Assembly: GCA_030157785.1 (NCBI GenBank)
Contig: JAOAUC010000014.1
Span: 20,452-84,451 of the forward strand
DNA: 64,000 bases
Reading direction: 5' to 3'
DNA from: Zoogloea oleivorans
GTDB lineage: Bacteria > Pseudomonadota > Gammaproteobacteria > Burkholderiales > Rhodocyclaceae
Of this stretch, positions 25,306 to 37,871 are shown piece after piece (positions within the stretch are counted from its first letter, which is position 1; each line of letters starts with the position of its first letter). The notes below the pieces were generated by a model. The model saw nothing but the letters and a program-made list of their open reading frames with translations, was not told the origin of the DNA and made no database searches. Made by a program: the position numbers and the translations under genes.

Positions 25306-28300
25306 GATGTTTCTCCCTGCAGGACGGGCGCCGGGGCCGGGCGCGAGAACAGCGTGCGCACCGCGACGAAGGCGAGGGGGATGAAGAAGAGGCCGAGCAC
25401 GGTGGCGGTGATCATGCCGCCGAGCACGCCGGTGCCAATCGCTACCCGACTCGCCGAGCCGGCGCCGGTGCTGATGGCCAGCGGCAGCACGCCGAGGGCG
25501 AAGGCCAGCGAGGTCATCAGGATCGGCCGCAGACGCAGGCGAACGGCCTGCAGCGTGGCGTCGATGAGGCTGGCGCCTTCTTCCTGCAACTGCTTGGCGA
25601 ACTCCACGATCAGGATCGCGTTCTTGGCCGACAGGCCCACGGTGGTCAGCAGGCCGACCTGGAAATACACGTCGTTCGACAAGCCGCGCAGGTTGGCGGC
25701 CAGCACCGCACCGAGCACGCCGAGGGGCACGATCAGGATCACCGAGAACGGAATCGACCAGCTCTCGTACAGCGCCGCCAGGCACAGGAACACCACCAGC
25801 ACCGAGATGGCGTAGAGCAGCGGGGCCTGGGCGCCGGACAGGCGTTCCTGGTAAGACTGCCCGGTCCATTCGAAGCCGACGCCTTCCGGCAGTTGCTTGA
25901 TGATCGCCTCGATGGCGTTCATCGCGGTGCCGGAGCTGACGCCCTCGGCCGGTTCGCCGACGATCTCGAAGGCCCCCATGCCGTTGTAGCGCTCCAGCTG
26001 CGGCGAGCCGGTCGTCCAGCTCGTCGCCGAGAAGGCCGAGAAAGGCACCATGCCGCCCTCGCCGTTGCGCACATACCAGCTGGCCAGGTCTTCGCCCATG
26101 GCGCGGGCCGGGGCGTCGCCCTGCAGGTACACCCGCTTGACGCGGCTCTTGTTGATGAAGTCATTCACGTAGGTGCCGCCGCTGGCGGTGGACAGGGTGT
26201 CGTTGATGTCGGCCATGGCCAGGCCGAAGGCGCCGGCCTTCTGGTCGTCGATGGCGAGGCGGAAGCGCGGCGTGTCGTCCTGACCGTTCTTGCGCACCTT
26301 GGTGAGCGCCGGGTCCTTGGCGGCGAGGGCGAGGAATTGCTCGCGGGCTTCCACCAGCTTGTCGTGACCGATGCCGCCCAGGTCCTGCAGTTCCACGTCG
26401 AAGCCGCTGCTGCTGCCCAGGCCGCGGATTGCCGGCGGCAGGATCACGAAGATCCGTGCGTCGCGCACCGCCGACATGTCGCGGGTGGCGCGGCGGCTGA
26501 AGGCTGCGGCCGCGCTGGCGGCATCCTCGCGCTCGCTCCAGTCCTTCAGCTTGATGAAGGACATCGCCGAGTTCTGGGCGTTGCCCCCGTTGCCCATGCC
26601 GTTGATGGTGACCAGGCCGGCCACTTCGGGCTGCGCCAGCATGTACTGCTCAAGGGAGTTCACGGCCTTGGCGGTGCGCTCCTTGGTGGCGCCGGACGGC
26701 AATTGCACCATGGCGATCACGAAGCCCTGGTCTTCTTCCGGCAGAAACGAAGTGGGCAGGCGCAGGAACAGCACCGACAGCAAGCCAAGCAGCAGCGCAT
26801 ACACCGCCACGGCCTTGCCGCCGCGCTTGAGCAGGCCGGCGACGCTGCCCTCGTAACGCTGGCTGTTGCGCTCGAAGACCCGGTTGAACCACGCGAAGAA
26901 GCCTGTGTGATGCACGTGACCGGGCTTGAGCAGGGTGGCGCACAGGGCCGGGGTGAGGGTCAGGGCCACCAGCACCGACAGCAGCATCGCGGCGACGATG
27001 GTGATCGAGAACTGGCGGTAGATCACGCCGGTGGATCCGCCGAAAAAGGCCATCGGCACAAACACCGCCGACAGCACCAGCGCAATGCCCACCAGCGCGC
27101 CGGTGATCTCGCCCATCGACTTGCGGGTCGCCTCGCGGGGCGACAGGCCTTCCTCGCTCATGATGCGCTCGACGTTCTCGACCACCACGATGGCGTCGTC
27201 CACCAGCAGGCCGATGGCCAGCACCATGCCGAACATGGTCAGCGTGTTGATCGAGTAACCAAAGGCCGCCAGTACCCCGAAGGTGCCCAGCAGCACCACC
27301 GGCACGGCGATGGCCGGGATCAGCGTGGCGCGCAGGTTCTGCAGGAACAGGTACATGATCAGCACCACCAGCACGATGGCTTCGATCAGGGTCTTCACCA
27401 CCTCTTCGATGGAGATGCGCACGAAGGGCGTGGTGTCGTAGGCCACCACCGACTTCATCTGCATCTCGGCCGGGAAGAAGCGCGACAGCTCGTCGAGCTT
27501 GGCCTTCACCCGGTCGGCGGTCTGCAGCGCGTTGGCGCCGGCGGCCAGCTTGATGCCGATGGCGGCCGAGGGCTTGCCGTTGTACTGCACGCTGACGTCG
27601 TAGCTCTCGCCGCCCAGTTCGATGCGGGCCACGTCGGAGAGATGCACCACCGCGCCGTCGGTGCTGGTCTTGAGGACGATGGCGCGGAACTGCTCCGGCG
27701 TTTGCAGCTTGCTGCGCGCAGTGATGGTGGCGTTGATCTGCTGGCCGCCCCGGGCCGGCAGGCCGCCGATCTGGCCGGCGGTGACCTCGGCATTCTGTGC
27801 CTGGATGGCGCTCTTCACGTCACCGGGCATCAGCGAGTACTTTTGCAGCTTCGCCGGGTCGAGCCAGATCCGCATGGCGTAGCCGGTGCCCAGGGCCTGC
27901 ACATCGCCTACGCCTTCGACGCGACTCACCGGGTCGAGCAGGCTGGTGGAGATGTAGTCGCCGATGTCGATGGCGGTGGTGCGGGTGTTGTCGGACACCA
28001 GCGACACGATCATCAGGAAGTCGGTGCCGGTCTTGGCCACTGACACGCCCAGGTTCTGGACGATCTGTGGAAGGCGCGATTCGGCCTGCTTGAGCTTGTT
28101 CTGCACCTGTACCTGGGCCACGTCCGGGTTGGTGCCGGCCTCGAAGGTCAGGGTGATCTGCGCGCTGCCGGCCGAACTGCTGCTGGACGACATGTAGCTC
28201 AGGTGATCGAGCCCCTTCATCTGCTGTTCGATGACCTGCACCACCGAGTTTTCGATGGTTTCGGCGGAGGCGCCGGTGTAGTTGGCCGAGATGGTGATCT

Positions 28301-28424
28301 TCGGCGGGGCGATGTTGGGGTATTGCTCGAGGGACAGGCGGCTGATCGACAGTGCGCCGGCCAGCATCACCACGATGGCGATGACCCACGCGAAGATCGG
28401 GCGGTCGATGAAGAAGCGGGCCAT
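25302..28424 (-). CDS. RND multidrug efflux permease (AcrB/HAE1 family)
   Basis: 1040 residues, the normal length of hydrophobe/amphiphile efflux-1 pumps. The first segment [19 protein letters not shown] is characteristic. The proton-relay pair of aspartates is present in [16 protein letters not shown] (TM4). Twelve membrane segments and two large periplasmic loops are visible. It works as a trimer in the inner membrane and uses proton flow to expel hydrophobic compounds and solvents. It is flanked by the adaptor (2 bases upstream) and the channel gene. It may protect the cell from the hydrophobic substrates that the island handles. Confidence 0.96.
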   Translation of the reverse strand: MARFFIDRPIFAWVIAIVVMLAGALSISRLSLEQYPNIAPPKITISANYTGASAETIENSVVQVIEQQMKGLDHLSYMSSSSSSAGSAQITLTFEAGTNPDVAQVQVQNKLKQAESRLPQIVQNLGVSVAKTGTDFLMIVSLVSDNTRTTAIDIGDYISTSLLDPVSRVEGVGDVQALGTGYAMRIWLDPAKLQKYSLMPGDVKSAIQAQNAEVTAGQIGGLPARGGQQINATITARSKLQTPEQFRAIVLKTSTDGAVVHLSDVARIELGGESYDVSVQYNGKPSAAIGIKLAAGANALQTADRVKAKLDELSRFFPAEMQMKSVVAYDTTPFVRISIEEVVKTLIEAIVLVVLIMYLFLQNLRATLIPAIAVPVVLLGTFGVLAAFGYSINTLTMFGMVLAIGLLVDDAIVVVENVERIMSEEGLSPREATRKSMGEITGALVGIALVLSAVFVPMAFFGGSTGVIYRQFSITIVAAMLLSVLVALTLTPALCATLLKPGHVHHTGFFAWFNRVFERNSQRYEGSVAGLLKRGGKAVAVYALLLGLLSVLFLRLPTSFLPEEDQGFVIAMVQLPSGATKERTAKAVNSLEQYMLAQPEVAGLVTINGMGNGGNAQNSAMSFIKLKDWSEREDAASAAAAFSRRATRDMSAVRDARIFVILPPAIRGLGSSSGFDVELQDLGGIGHDKLVEAREQFLALAAKDPALTKVRKNGQDDTPRFRLAIDDQKAGAFGLAMADINDTLSTASGGTYVNDFINKSRVKRVYLQGDAPARAMGEDLASWYVRNGEGGMVPFSAFSATSWTTGSPQLERYNGMGAFEIVGEPAEGVSSGTAMNAIEAIIKQLPEGVGFEWTGQSYQERLSGAQAPLLYAISVLVVFLCLAALYESWSIPFSVILIVPLGVLGAVLAANLRGLSNDVYFQVGLLTTVGLSAKNAILIVEFAKQLQEEGASLIDATLQAVRLRLRPILMTSLAFALGVLPLAISTGAGSASRVAIGTGVLGGMITATVLGLFFIPLAFVAVRTLFSRPAPAPVLQGETS

Positions 28425-28426
28425 GA

Positions 28427-29638
28427 TCAGGCTCCCGGCTTGGTGTTGGTGGTCGGGCTGGCGGCGACCTTGCCGTCAACCGGCACCGGCGTCACCACGG
28501 CGTTGGGGCGGGCCTTCTGGCTGCCTTCGACGATGACCTTCTCGCCCGCCGCCAGGCCGGCATTCACCAGCCAGCTATCGCCGACCGGGCGGCCAACGGC
28601 GAGTACCCGCTGTTCCACCTTGTTGCCGGCGCCCACCACCAGCGCGGTGGCCTCGCCCTTCACGTTGCGCGACACGCCGCGCTGGGGCACCAGCACGGCC
28701 TTGTCGGCCACACCTTCGTCAAGCACGGCACGCACGTACATGCCGGGCAGCAGATCGCCTTTCGGGTTGGGGAACACGGCGCGCAGGGCGACGGTGCCGG
28801 TGCCTTCGTTCACGGTGATGTCGGTGAATTGCAGGCGGCCTTCGCGGGCGTAGCGGCTGCCGTCCTCTAGGATCAGCGTAACCGCCGCCTGGTTGCGCCC
28901 GGCCTGACGGATCTGGCCGGCCTCGAAGGCGCGCTTGAGACGCAGGGCGTCGGCACTGGACTGGGTCAGGTCCACGTAGATCGGGTCCAACTGCTGCACG
29001 GTGGCCAGCGCAGCGGCCTGGCCGGCAGTGACCAGCGCTCCCGGCGTGACCGCCGACTTGCCGATGCGCCCCGACACCGGCGCGGTGACGCGGGTGTAGG
29101 CGAGGTTGATGGCAGCGCTGTCGAGGGTGGCACGGGCCGAGGCGACATCCGCCTCTGCCTGCCGCAGCGCGGCGAGGGCGTCGTCGGTGTCCTGCTGGGC
29201 CACGGCCTTGATCTCGGCGAGCTCCTTGTAGCGGGCGGCCTTCGGGCGCAGGGTTTCCACATTGGCCCGGGCCTTGGCGAGGGCAGCTCTGGCGCTGTCC
29301 ACGCTGGCCTGATAGGTGGCCGGGTCGATGCGGTACAGCAACTGGCCGGCCTTGACTTCGGCGCCTTCGGTAAACAGGCGCTCGCGGACGATGCCGCCGA
29401 CTTGCGGCCGTACTTCGGCGACCACGGTGGGCACGGTGCGGCCGGGCAGTTCCGACGTGAGGGTGAGCGGCTTCGCCTGCAGCGTCACCACGCCCACCTC
29501 GGCGGGGCCGGCGGGGGGCATGCCGCCGGGGCCGGCGGGCGCGGCGGACGAATTGCAGCCGGCCAGCAGCGCAGCCGACAAGGCAGCCGCCAGGGCGGTG
29601 AGCACCACGGGGCGCCGGGAAGCGGTGAGGAGGGGCAT
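28427..29638 (-). CDS. RND efflux periplasmic adaptor lipoprotein
   Basis: 403 residues from [10 protein letters not shown], chosen over the longer track start because AAAGGAA lies at the right distance. The lipobox ALLAGC gives a lipid anchor at about residue 24. After it come the lipoyl/barrel-sandwich halves ([30 protein letters not shown] and the matching [10 protein letters not shown] segment) flanking an alpha hairpin, then the beta-barrel domain. This is the MexA/AcrA membrane-fusion fold that links the permease to the outer-membrane channel. It is the first gene of the RND operon and divergent from the two-component system. Confidence 0.93.
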   Translation of the reverse strand: MPLLTASRRPVVLTALAAALSAALLAGCNSSAAPAGPGGMPPAGPAEVGVVTLQAKPLTLTSELPGRTVPTVVAEVRPQVGGIVRERLFTEGAEVKAGQLLYRIDPATYQASVDSARAALAKARANVETLRPKAARYKELAEIKAVAQQDTDDALAALRQAEADVASARATLDSAAINLAYTRVTAPVSGRIGKSAVTPGALVTAGQAAALATVQQLDPIYVDLTQSSADALRLKRAFEAGQIRQAGRNQAAVTLILEDGSRYAREGRLQFTDITVNEGTGTVALRAVFPNPKGDLLPGMYVRAVLDEGVADKAVLVPQRGVSRNVKGEATALVVGAGNKVEQRVLAVGRPVGDSWLVNAGLAAGEKVIVEGSQKARPNAVVTPVPVDGKVAASPTTNTKPGA

Positions 29639-29805
29639 CTGGATTCCTTTGCGGCGGAGTGCCGATATCTGATGCCCCGATTGTGGAAAGCAAATGTGCA
29701 GCAAAATGGGAGACATTGTGGAGATGGGCCTGCACCCGTTGATCTGTGCTCCGTAGCCGGGGCTTAATGACGTCCCCGGCCCCCGCCATTCGTTCGCCCC
29801 GCGCC

Positions 29806-31200
29806 ATGAAACTCGGCATCACCACCAAAGCCTTCCTCGCCGTCCTGCTGGTGGCCCTTGCGGTGCTGCTCGCCATGGGCGTGGCCGGGCGCTGGAGCTT
29901 CACCCGCGGCTTCGTGGGCTACATGGACGAGCTGGCGCTGCAGCGGGTCGAGGAGCTCGTTCCCCGTTTCACGCAGACCTATGCCCGCGAAGGCAGCTGG
30001 GATCTTCTGCGCAACAACCGTCGCGCCTGGTTCCACCTCATGCGCCCCCATGCCGGCAACGAGAACGGCGGCCCGCTGGACATCGAACTGGAAGCGCCCC
30101 CCGAATCCGACCTGACCGGCGCCGTCTTCCGGCTCAGCCTGATCGACAGCGAGCAGCGCTTCGTGATGGGCAACCCCCGGGTGGCCACCGACGACGCTGC
30201 GGTGAAGCGGGCCATCGTTGTCGATGGCAGGACCGTCGGCTGGCTGGTGATGGGGCCTTTCCAGAGCGTCAGCGACACCGGCGCCCAGCGCTTTTACGAC
30301 GAACAGCTGCACGCCACCCTGCTGGTCGGCGGCATTGCCGGCCTGTTTGCGGTGTTCGTGTCCCTGCGCATTGCGCGCACGCTGGTGGCCCCGATCAAGC
30401 AGGTCGCGGCGGCCACCCATCGCCTGGCAGCCGGTGATTACGCGGGGCGCGTCGAGCCCGGTTCCAGCGATGAAGTCGGCCAGCTGGCCCGTGATTTCAA
30501 CAGCCTGGCCCGTACCCTGGAAGCCAATGAACGCATGCGCCGCGACTTCATGGCCGACGTGTCGCACGAGCTGCGTACGCCGCTGAGCGTGCTGCGTGGC
30601 GAGGTCGAAGCCATGGAGGATGGCGTGCGCCGCCTCGACGCCGATGCGCTGCAATCCCTCAAGGGCGAGGTGATGACCCTCACCCGGCTGGTCAATGACC
30701 TCAATGAACTGGCCCTCGCCGACCTGGGGGCGCTGGTCTATCGCAAGGCGCCGGTGGCCGTCGGCGAGGTGCTGGAAAGCACTGTCGGCGCCTTTCGCGA
30801 GCGCCTCGCCAGCGCCGGCCTGGGCTTGGCGCTGGAACTGGCGCCGGGCCTGCGCATGTCGGCCGACGAAAGCCGCCTGCGCCAGCTCTTTCGCAATCTC
30901 GTCGAGAACACTCTGCGCTACACCGACTCCGGCGGCTCCCTGGAGGTCGTCACCCGGCGCGACGGCGACGAGCTGTGCATCGACTTCATGGATTCGGCTC
31001 CCGGCGTGCCCGACACGCTGCTGCCCAAGCTCTTCGAGCGCTTCTTCCGCGGCGAAGCGTCGCGCAACCGGGCCACCGGCGGTTCCGGCCTCGGCCTCGC
31101 GATCTGCCGCAGCATCGTCGAAGCGCACGACGGCACCATCACCGCCCGGGCCTCGCCCCTCGGCGGGGTGTGGGTCGCCCTGCGCTTCCCCGCCCTGTAA
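29806..31200 (+). CDS. Membrane sensor histidine kinase (BaeS-like)
   Basis: 464 residues from MKLGITTKAFLAVLLV; two upstream in-frame ATGs exist (29746, 29767) without better ribosome sites, and BaeS-type proteins normally begin here. A first membrane segment is at about 8-30, a periplasmic loop of about 130 residues follows, then a second segment and a HAMP domain. The HisKA box is SHELRTPLSVLRGE, the N-box is NLVENTLRYT and the G-box is GSGLGLAICRSI. It would sense envelope stress or toxic compounds. It is divergent from the RND operon (gap 167 bases), so it likely controls the pump through the next gene. Confidence 0.93.
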   Translation: MKLGITTKAFLAVLLVALAVLLAMGVAGRWSFTRGFVGYMDELALQRVEELVPRFTQTYAREGSWDLLRNNRRAWFHLMRPHAGNENGGPLDIELEAPPESDLTGAVFRLSLIDSEQRFVMGNPRVATDDAAVKRAIVVDGRTVGWLVMGPFQSVSDTGAQRFYDEQLHATLLVGGIAGLFAVFVSLRIARTLVAPIKQVAAATHRLAAGDYAGRVEPGSSDEVGQLARDFNSLARTLEANERMRRDFMADVSHELRTPLSVLRGEVEAMEDGVRRLDADALQSLKGEVMTLTRLVNDLNELALADLGALVYRKAPVAVGEVLESTVGAFRERLASAGLGLALELAPGLRMSADESRLRQLFRNLVENTLRYTDSGGSLEVVTRRDGDELCIDFMDSAPGVPDTLLPKLFERFFRGEASRNRATGGSGLGLAICRSIVEAHDGTITARASPLGGVWVALRFPAL

Positions 31201-31209
31201 GCTCGGTCC

Positions 31210-31890
31210 ATGGACAGCACACCCGCCTACATCCTCATCGTCGAGGACGAACCCAAGCTTGCCGCGCTGCTTGGCGATTACCTCAAGGCCGCCGGCCACG
31301 AGACCGCGTGGATTGCCAACGGGCTGGACGTGATCCCTGCCATCCGCGCCCGCGAGCCGGATCTCGTGCTGCTCGATCTGATGCTGCCCGGCCGCGACGG
31401 GCTCGACATCTGCCGCGAGCTGCGCAGCTTCAGCGAACTGCCGGTGATCATGATGACCGCCCGTGTCGAAGAGATCGACCGCCTGCTCGGCCTGGAACTG
31501 GGTGCCGACGATTACATCTGCAAGCCCTACAGCCCCCGTGAAGTGGTCGCCCGCTGCAAGGCGGTGCTGCGTCGCAACCGCCGCAGCCCGCCGCCCGAGC
31601 GGGCGAGCCTGCAGCTTGACGAAGCCGGCTGGCGGGCCACCTATCACGGCATCGAACTCGACCTCACTCCCGTCGAGTTCCGTCTGTTGCGCAGTCTGTC
31701 GGCCGCGCCGGGGCGGGTTTTCTCCCGCGAACAACTGCTCGACGGCCTCTACGACGACCACCGGGTCGTCACCGACCGCACCGTCGACAGCCACATCAAG
31801 AACCTGCGTCGCAAGCTCGAACAGATCGCTCCGGAAGAGCCCCTGATCCGCTCGATCTACGGGGTGGGTTACAAGTTCGAGGTGCATTGA
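31210..31890 (+). CDS. OmpR-family response regulator (BaeR-like)
   Basis: 226 residues. The receiver domain has the acidic pair in [12 protein letters not shown], the phospho-acceptor Asp in [11 protein letters not shown] (about residue 60) and the conserved Lys in [12 protein letters not shown]. The C-terminal winged helix has LTPVEFRLL and the recognition helix [17 protein letters not shown]. It follows its partner kinase by 9 bases. Relatives of BaeR activate RND efflux operons in response to envelope stress, and the divergent RND operon is the obvious target. Confidence 0.95.
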   Translation: MDSTPAYILIVEDEPKLAALLGDYLKAAGHETAWIANGLDVIPAIRAREPDLVLLDLMLPGRDGLDICRELRSFSELPVIMMTARVEEIDRLLGLELGADDYICKPYSPREVVARCKAVLRRNRRSPPPERASLQLDEAGWRATYHGIELDLTPVEFRLLRSLSAAPGRVFSREQLLDGLYDDHRVVTDRTVDSHIKNLRRKLEQIAPEEPLIRSIYGVGYKFEVH

Positions 31891-31916
31891 GGCGGCGATC
31901 TGCCGCCCTTGACCGC

Positions 31917-32561
31917 ATGCCGCAGCTCAGCCCCGCCATTCTTTATGCCGACGATGCCCTGATCGTTGCCGACAAGCCTGCCGGCCTGCTCTCGGTGCCC
32001 GCGCGGGGGGAGGAGCGGCAGGACTGCCTGGCCAGCCGGGTGCAGGCGCTTTATCCGGATGCGCTGATCGTGCATCGCCTCGACATGGCCACCTCGGGGC
32101 TGATCGTGCTGGCCCGGGGTGCCGAGATGCTGCGCCGGATCAGCCTGGCCTTCGAGCAACGCATCGTCGGCAAGCACTACTGCGCGCTGGTGCATGGGCA
32201 CATTGCCAACGATGCCGGCGAGATCGCCCTGCCACTCGGCGCCGACCCCGACAACCGCCCGCGCCAGATCGTCGACGCTGTGGGCGGTCGTCGTGCCCTG
32301 ACCCGCTACCGGGTCATGGCGCGCAGCGGAGACGGCGACGCGGCCACTTCCCGCGTGGAACTCAAGCCGGTGACCGGCCGCACCCATCAGCTGCGCGTGC
32401 ACCTGATGTCGATCGGCCACGCCATCGTGGGCGACCCGCTGTATGCCGCGCCCGACAGTGCGGCGCGTTACGCCCGCATGCACCTGCACGCCGCCAGCCT
32501 GGCCTTCATCCATCCGCACACCCGGGTGCCGGTGTGTTTTGAAAGCATGGTGCCGTTCTGA
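31917..32561 (+). CDS. RluA-family pseudouridine synthase
   Basis: 214 residues from MPQLSPAILY; the track begins at a TTG at 31887, but the ATG at 31917 fits the family start. The catalytic motif HRLDMATSGL carries the Asp nucleophile. KPVTGRTHQLRVHL and GDPLYA are the other conserved RluA motifs. It has no S4 domain, like the short RluA/TruC group, which modify 23S rRNA and tRNA uridines. It lies 26 bases after the response regulator and shares its last base with the start of the broken dctA gene. It is a housekeeping gene. Confidence 0.9.
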   Translation: MPQLSPAILYADDALIVADKPAGLLSVPARGEERQDCLASRVQALYPDALIVHRLDMATSGLIVLARGAEMLRRISLAFEQRIVGKHYCALVHGHIANDAGEIALPLGADPDNRPRQIVDAVGGRRALTRYRVMARSGDGDAATSRVELKPVTGRTHQLRVHLMSIGHAIVGDPLYAAPDSAARYARMHLHAASLAFIHPHTRVPVCFESMVPF

Positions 32562-33343
32562 TGACCTGTTCCGGTGACAAAACCCCCATGAAAGGAGCAG
32601 GCGGCCACTTGTACTTCCGGGTCTTGCTGGCCATTGTTGCCGGCGGCGTCCTGGGCTATGTCGCGCCGCAAACAGCCGTAGCGCTCAAGCCCCTGGGCGA
32701 CGGGTTTATTGCGCTGGGGGTCATGCACATTGCCAAGCCCGGAAAGGGCTTCAATGTCGATCCGGCGACGCTGGATGCGGGGGCCGTCGCCAGCCATGCG
32801 AAGGCCGCATCCAGCCAGAGCACCGTCGATTTCATTCTCCACATCATCCCGAAGACCTTTGCCGATGCCTTTACCGACTCGGGCAACCTGTTGCAGGTGC
32901 TGTTTGTGGCCATTCTCTTTGGCTACGCCCTGTTGCAGCTGGGTCAGGCGGGAAAGACCGTGCATCTGCTGATTGAAGAGTGTTCGCGGATCTTTTTCGT
33001 GATGCTGGTACTGGGGTCGGTGGCGGCGCTGGCCGGCTTCAACATCCTGCGCTTTCTCGCCTATATCAAGGAAGAGCTGCTGACCGTGCTGGGCGTGGCG
33101 ATGCTGACCTCGAAAGGCGCGGCGGGTGTCACCGGTTCGGGCTTCATCACCCTGGCCGCCACACTGGCGGTGGTACCGTCGATTCCGGTCGCCGGTCTGG
33201 CTCTTATCCTCGGTATTGATCGCTTCATGTCGGAGGCGCGTGCGTTGACCAATTTCATCGGCAACGGGGTGGCCGCGATGGTGATTGCCGCATGGGAAAA
33301 GGAGCTGGACCGCAAGCGCATGAAGGATGCGCTGGGCGGCTGA
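32561..33343 (+). pseudogene. dctA: DctA-type C4-dicarboxylate symporter with three internal in-frame deletions
   Basis: The 260-codon frame is open, but family members have about 430-450 residues. Conserved DctA blocks appear in order: YFRVLLAIVAGGVLGY, LKPLGDGF, FNVDPATLDA, LLQVLFVAILFGYAL, VLGSVAALAGFNILRF, EELLTVLG, LTSKGAAGVTGSGFI, SEARALTN. Between LKPLGDGF and FNVDPATLDA, between the IF and VLVLGS blocks, and between EELLTVLG and LTSKGAAG, stretches of roughly 40-65 residues are absent. They include the serine-rich hairpin and the NLDGT motif that form the substrate site. It therefore cannot be a normal transporter. The ATG at 32588 is an alternative start. I judge this against remembered family sequences. 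Confidence 0.8.
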
Positions 33344-33345
33344 GT

Positions 33346-35300
<1,955 letters not shown>

Positions 35301-35304
<4 letters not shown>

Positions 35305-36278
35305 TCGTAGCCTCGCGCCTCGCGCACGACAGCCCGCACGTAGGGGCCGCTGTCGCTGGCGTACCACGTGGCGTAGATGCTCCGGGTAGCGGCGATGAAG
35401 GGGGCCGTGTCTACCTTGTCGATGCGCATACCGGCGGCAGTCAGTGCCCGGTAGGCGTCTTCTTCGGCCTGCTGGTTGAGTTCCCGCTGGTAGCGGGTGG
35501 CCTCATCTGCCGCGACGCGGACGATTCCCTGGTCGCCGGGGGGAAGGGCCGACCAGGAGCGGAGGCTCATTATGAAAGGAGTGGTTTCGTACCTGTGGCC
35601 GGTGAGGGTGATGTATTTCTGGACTTCGTGGAGGCGGGCGCCCCGGATGTTGACCAGCGGGTTCTCCTGGCCATCCACGACACGGCGCTTCAGGGCTTTA
35701 TAGAGCCCGGAAAAGCGGATCTGCACGGCGGTTGCGCCAAGGGCTTCGACAATGGCGGTGGCGACCGGATCGGCCGGTGTGCGGATTATCAGGCCGGAAA
35801 AATCGGCGGGCTTGAGCAGCGGGTGGCTGGCGTTCGAGAAGTGCCGGATGCCGTTGTCCCAGAAACCGAGGGCGACGAGGCCGGCGCCGGACAGCCTGGC
35901 GCTCAACTGTTGGCCGAGGGGGCCGTCGAGAATGCGCCAGGCCTGCTCGGGGCGCGAAAACAGGAAGGGCATGCCGAAGGCGTTGATCTCGGGCACCAGC
36001 GCCGATACGGGGCCCTGGCTGTTGGCCGAGATGTCGAGGCTGCCGTTCTGCAGGGCCTTGAGCATGGCGACGTCGTCGCCAAAGCTGGCACCTCCCAGGA
36101 TCTCGACAGTGATCCGGCCGCCGCTCCTGGTCTTGACCGACTTGGCAAAGTGGCGGGCGGCGAGCGCCCGGGGGTGGTCGGGCGTGACTGCATGGCCGAG
36201 CGTGAGTACAGAGTCTGCGTGGGCGGGGTGTCCGGGAAGGATCGCCAAGGCAATAAACAGGCCGCAAAGAGCTTTCAT
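35301..36278 (-). CDS. TRAP-type periplasmic solute-binding protein (DctP family)
   Basis: 325 residues from [16 protein letters not shown]; the GAGGGAA ribosome site favours this ATG over the one 18 bases upstream. A cleavable signal peptide ends at HAD. The mature part has [30 protein letters not shown] and [11 protein letters not shown], the fold and conserved Arg region of DctP proteins that bind carboxylates. No TRAP membrane genes (DctQ/DctM) are present. Instead it is coupled to a hybrid kinase, which suggests a sensory rather than transport role. The broken dctA lies on the other side of the kinase. Confidence 0.88.
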
Positions 36279-36356
36279 GCGTTTCCCTCTGTGCATGAAT
36301 ACCGTCCTTCGGGAATGAGGGCCGGACGATTCAATATACAGCTTCAGTCAGCAGTC

Positions 36357-37745
36357 TTATTGATGCTGGTCATCGGCAGTGAACGACGCCGGCTTTAATC
36401 CCGGCAGTGCACTGGCCATCCTGCCAACCGGTTCGCGCCAGTTGCCCCGCTGTGTTTGCCGGAACAGCCGCATGCCCGGATACCAGGGGCTGTCGTCGCG
36501 TTCGTGCAGCCAGCGCCAGTCGGCCTTCCAGGCCGGCAGCAGGAGCCAGCACGGCACGCCGAGGGCGCCGGCGAGGTGGGCGGGGGCGCTGTCGATGCTG
36601 ATCAGCAGGTCGAGTCGGGAGAGCAGGGCGGCGCTGTCGGCGAAGTCGCCGATGGCCGGGGCGAGGTCGGTGAGGGGCAAGCCCGGCGGCAGGGGGCCAG
36701 CGTCTTTCTGCAGGCTGAAGAAGCGCACGCCGGGGATCGCCCACAGGGGCGCGAGGACCTCGAGGCCGGGCACGGAGCGCTCGGCGTCGTTGCCGTGCTG
36801 CGGGTTGCCGCGCCACACCAGGCCGACCTTCAGACCGTCACCGGCCAGCAGCGGGGCGAGGCGGGCCACCCGGGCCGGATCGGGGTGCAGGTAGGGAACA
36901 TCGGCCGGGATGATGTCCGGCGTGGTGCCGGCGCGAAGCGGCAGGCTGAGCAGGACGGTCCAGTAGTCGTGATCGGCGAGGCGGGGCAGGGCGTCGGCTT
37001 GGCTGATCACGGTGTCGGGGCCGGCGAGGGATTGCATCAGTGCGGTCTGGCTGGGGCGGCACACCAGCGTGACCTGCGCGGCGCCTTGAGCCTTGAGCCA
37101 GGGCAGGTAGCGGCAGAACTGGATTTCGTCGCCGAGGCCCTGTTCGGGCAGCACGATGATCGATTTGCCGGCCAAGGACTCGCCCTGCCAGTGGCGCAGG
37201 CCGGCGGCGGCAATCGGGTCGGCGGCGCCGGTTGAGTCGGCGTGTTCGTTGAGGCGTCCTTCGTGCAGGAGCCAGCCTTCGGTAAAGCGGCCCTGCGCGA
37301 GGAGCAACTGGCCGAGGTTCATCCGGGCCCTGGCAAAGTCCGGTTGCAGGGCCAGCGCCTGGCGGAAACAGGCTTCGGCTTCGGTCTCCCGGTGCAGGTC
37401 GGTGAGCAGCACGCCGAGGTTGGAATGGGTGCCGGCGGCGTCGGGCTGGTGGGCAAGGGACTGGCGGTAGGCGGCTTCGGCGGCGTCGGGGTGGCCCAGG
37501 CGTTCGAGGGCGATGCCCAGGTTGTTGCAGGCCGGGGCATCGCTTGGGTCGAGCGCGAGGAGGCGCTGCAGGCAGTCGGCGGCGCCGGCGTCATCGCCCA
37601 GTTGCAGGGCGCTCTCGGCGGCGATTTCCAGCAGCGCGGGGTCGTCGCCGGCGAGGGTCATGCCCATGCGGGCGATGCGCAGGGCGTCGGCCGGGGCGCC
37701 GTCGAACAGGCATTGCGCAGCCTGCGTCACGAAGGGGTTGTCCAC
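36357..37745 (-). CDS. TPR-repeat protein with glycosyltransferase-like C-terminal domain
   Basis: About 462 residues. The N-terminal 180 residues form four to five tetratricopeptide repeats (NNLGIALERLGHPDAAEAAYRQSL, SNLGVLLTDLHRETEAEACF). The C-terminal 270 residues resemble the GT-B/heptosyltransferase-like domain that often follows TPRs (LPEQGLGDEIQFCRYLPWL, VGLVWRGNPQHGND, DLLISIDSAPAHLAGALG). Homologs are annotated as TPR glycosyltransferases or flagellin-modification proteins. The start is uncertain: I chose GTG at 37745 because the track start at 37829 would read through the operator-like palindrome. It is divergent from the Rieske gene at 37872. Confidence 0.8.
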   Translation of the reverse strand: MDNPFVTQAAQCLFDGAPADALRIARMGMTLAGDDPALLEIAAESALQLGDDAGAADCLQRLLALDPSDAPACNNLGIALERLGHPDAAEAAYRQSLAHQPDAAGTHSNLGVLLTDLHRETEAEACFRQALALQPDFARARMNLGQLLLAQGRFTEGWLLHEGRLNEHADSTGAADPIAAAGLRHWQGESLAGKSIIVLPEQGLGDEIQFCRYLPWLKAQGAAQVTLVCRPSQTALMQSLAGPDTVISQADALPRLADHDYWTVLLSLPLRAGTTPDIIPADVPYLHPDPARVARLAPLLAGDGLKVGLVWRGNPQHGNDAERSVPGLEVLAPLWAIPGVRFFSLQKDAGPLPPGLPLTDLAPAIGDFADSAALLSRLDLLISIDSAPAHLAGALGVPCWLLLPAWKADWRWLHERDDSPWYPGMRLFRQTQRGNWREPVGRMASALPGLKPASFTADDQHQ

Positions 37746-37762
37746 GCGAGGTCTTTCTATAA

Positions 37763-37782
37763 AACAAACAATATTGTTCGTT
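37763..37782. promoter_or_regulatory. Operator-like inverted repeat, site D
   Basis: AACAAAC-AATATT-GTTCGTT is a 20-bp palindrome with one mismatch (AACAAACAAT / ATTGTTCGTT). It is the cleanest copy of the motif. An extra GTTTGTT overlaps its right end (37780-37786). It lies between the divergent TPR gene and the Rieske gene at 37872. Confidence 0.6.
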
Positions 37783-37871
37783 TGTTGACCATGGTCAATG
37801 TAGGGTTTTGCGTGCTGGGCAGAATCCACTCACCGGCACTCAAGCCGGAATGATCCGGAGGAGACTAATCA

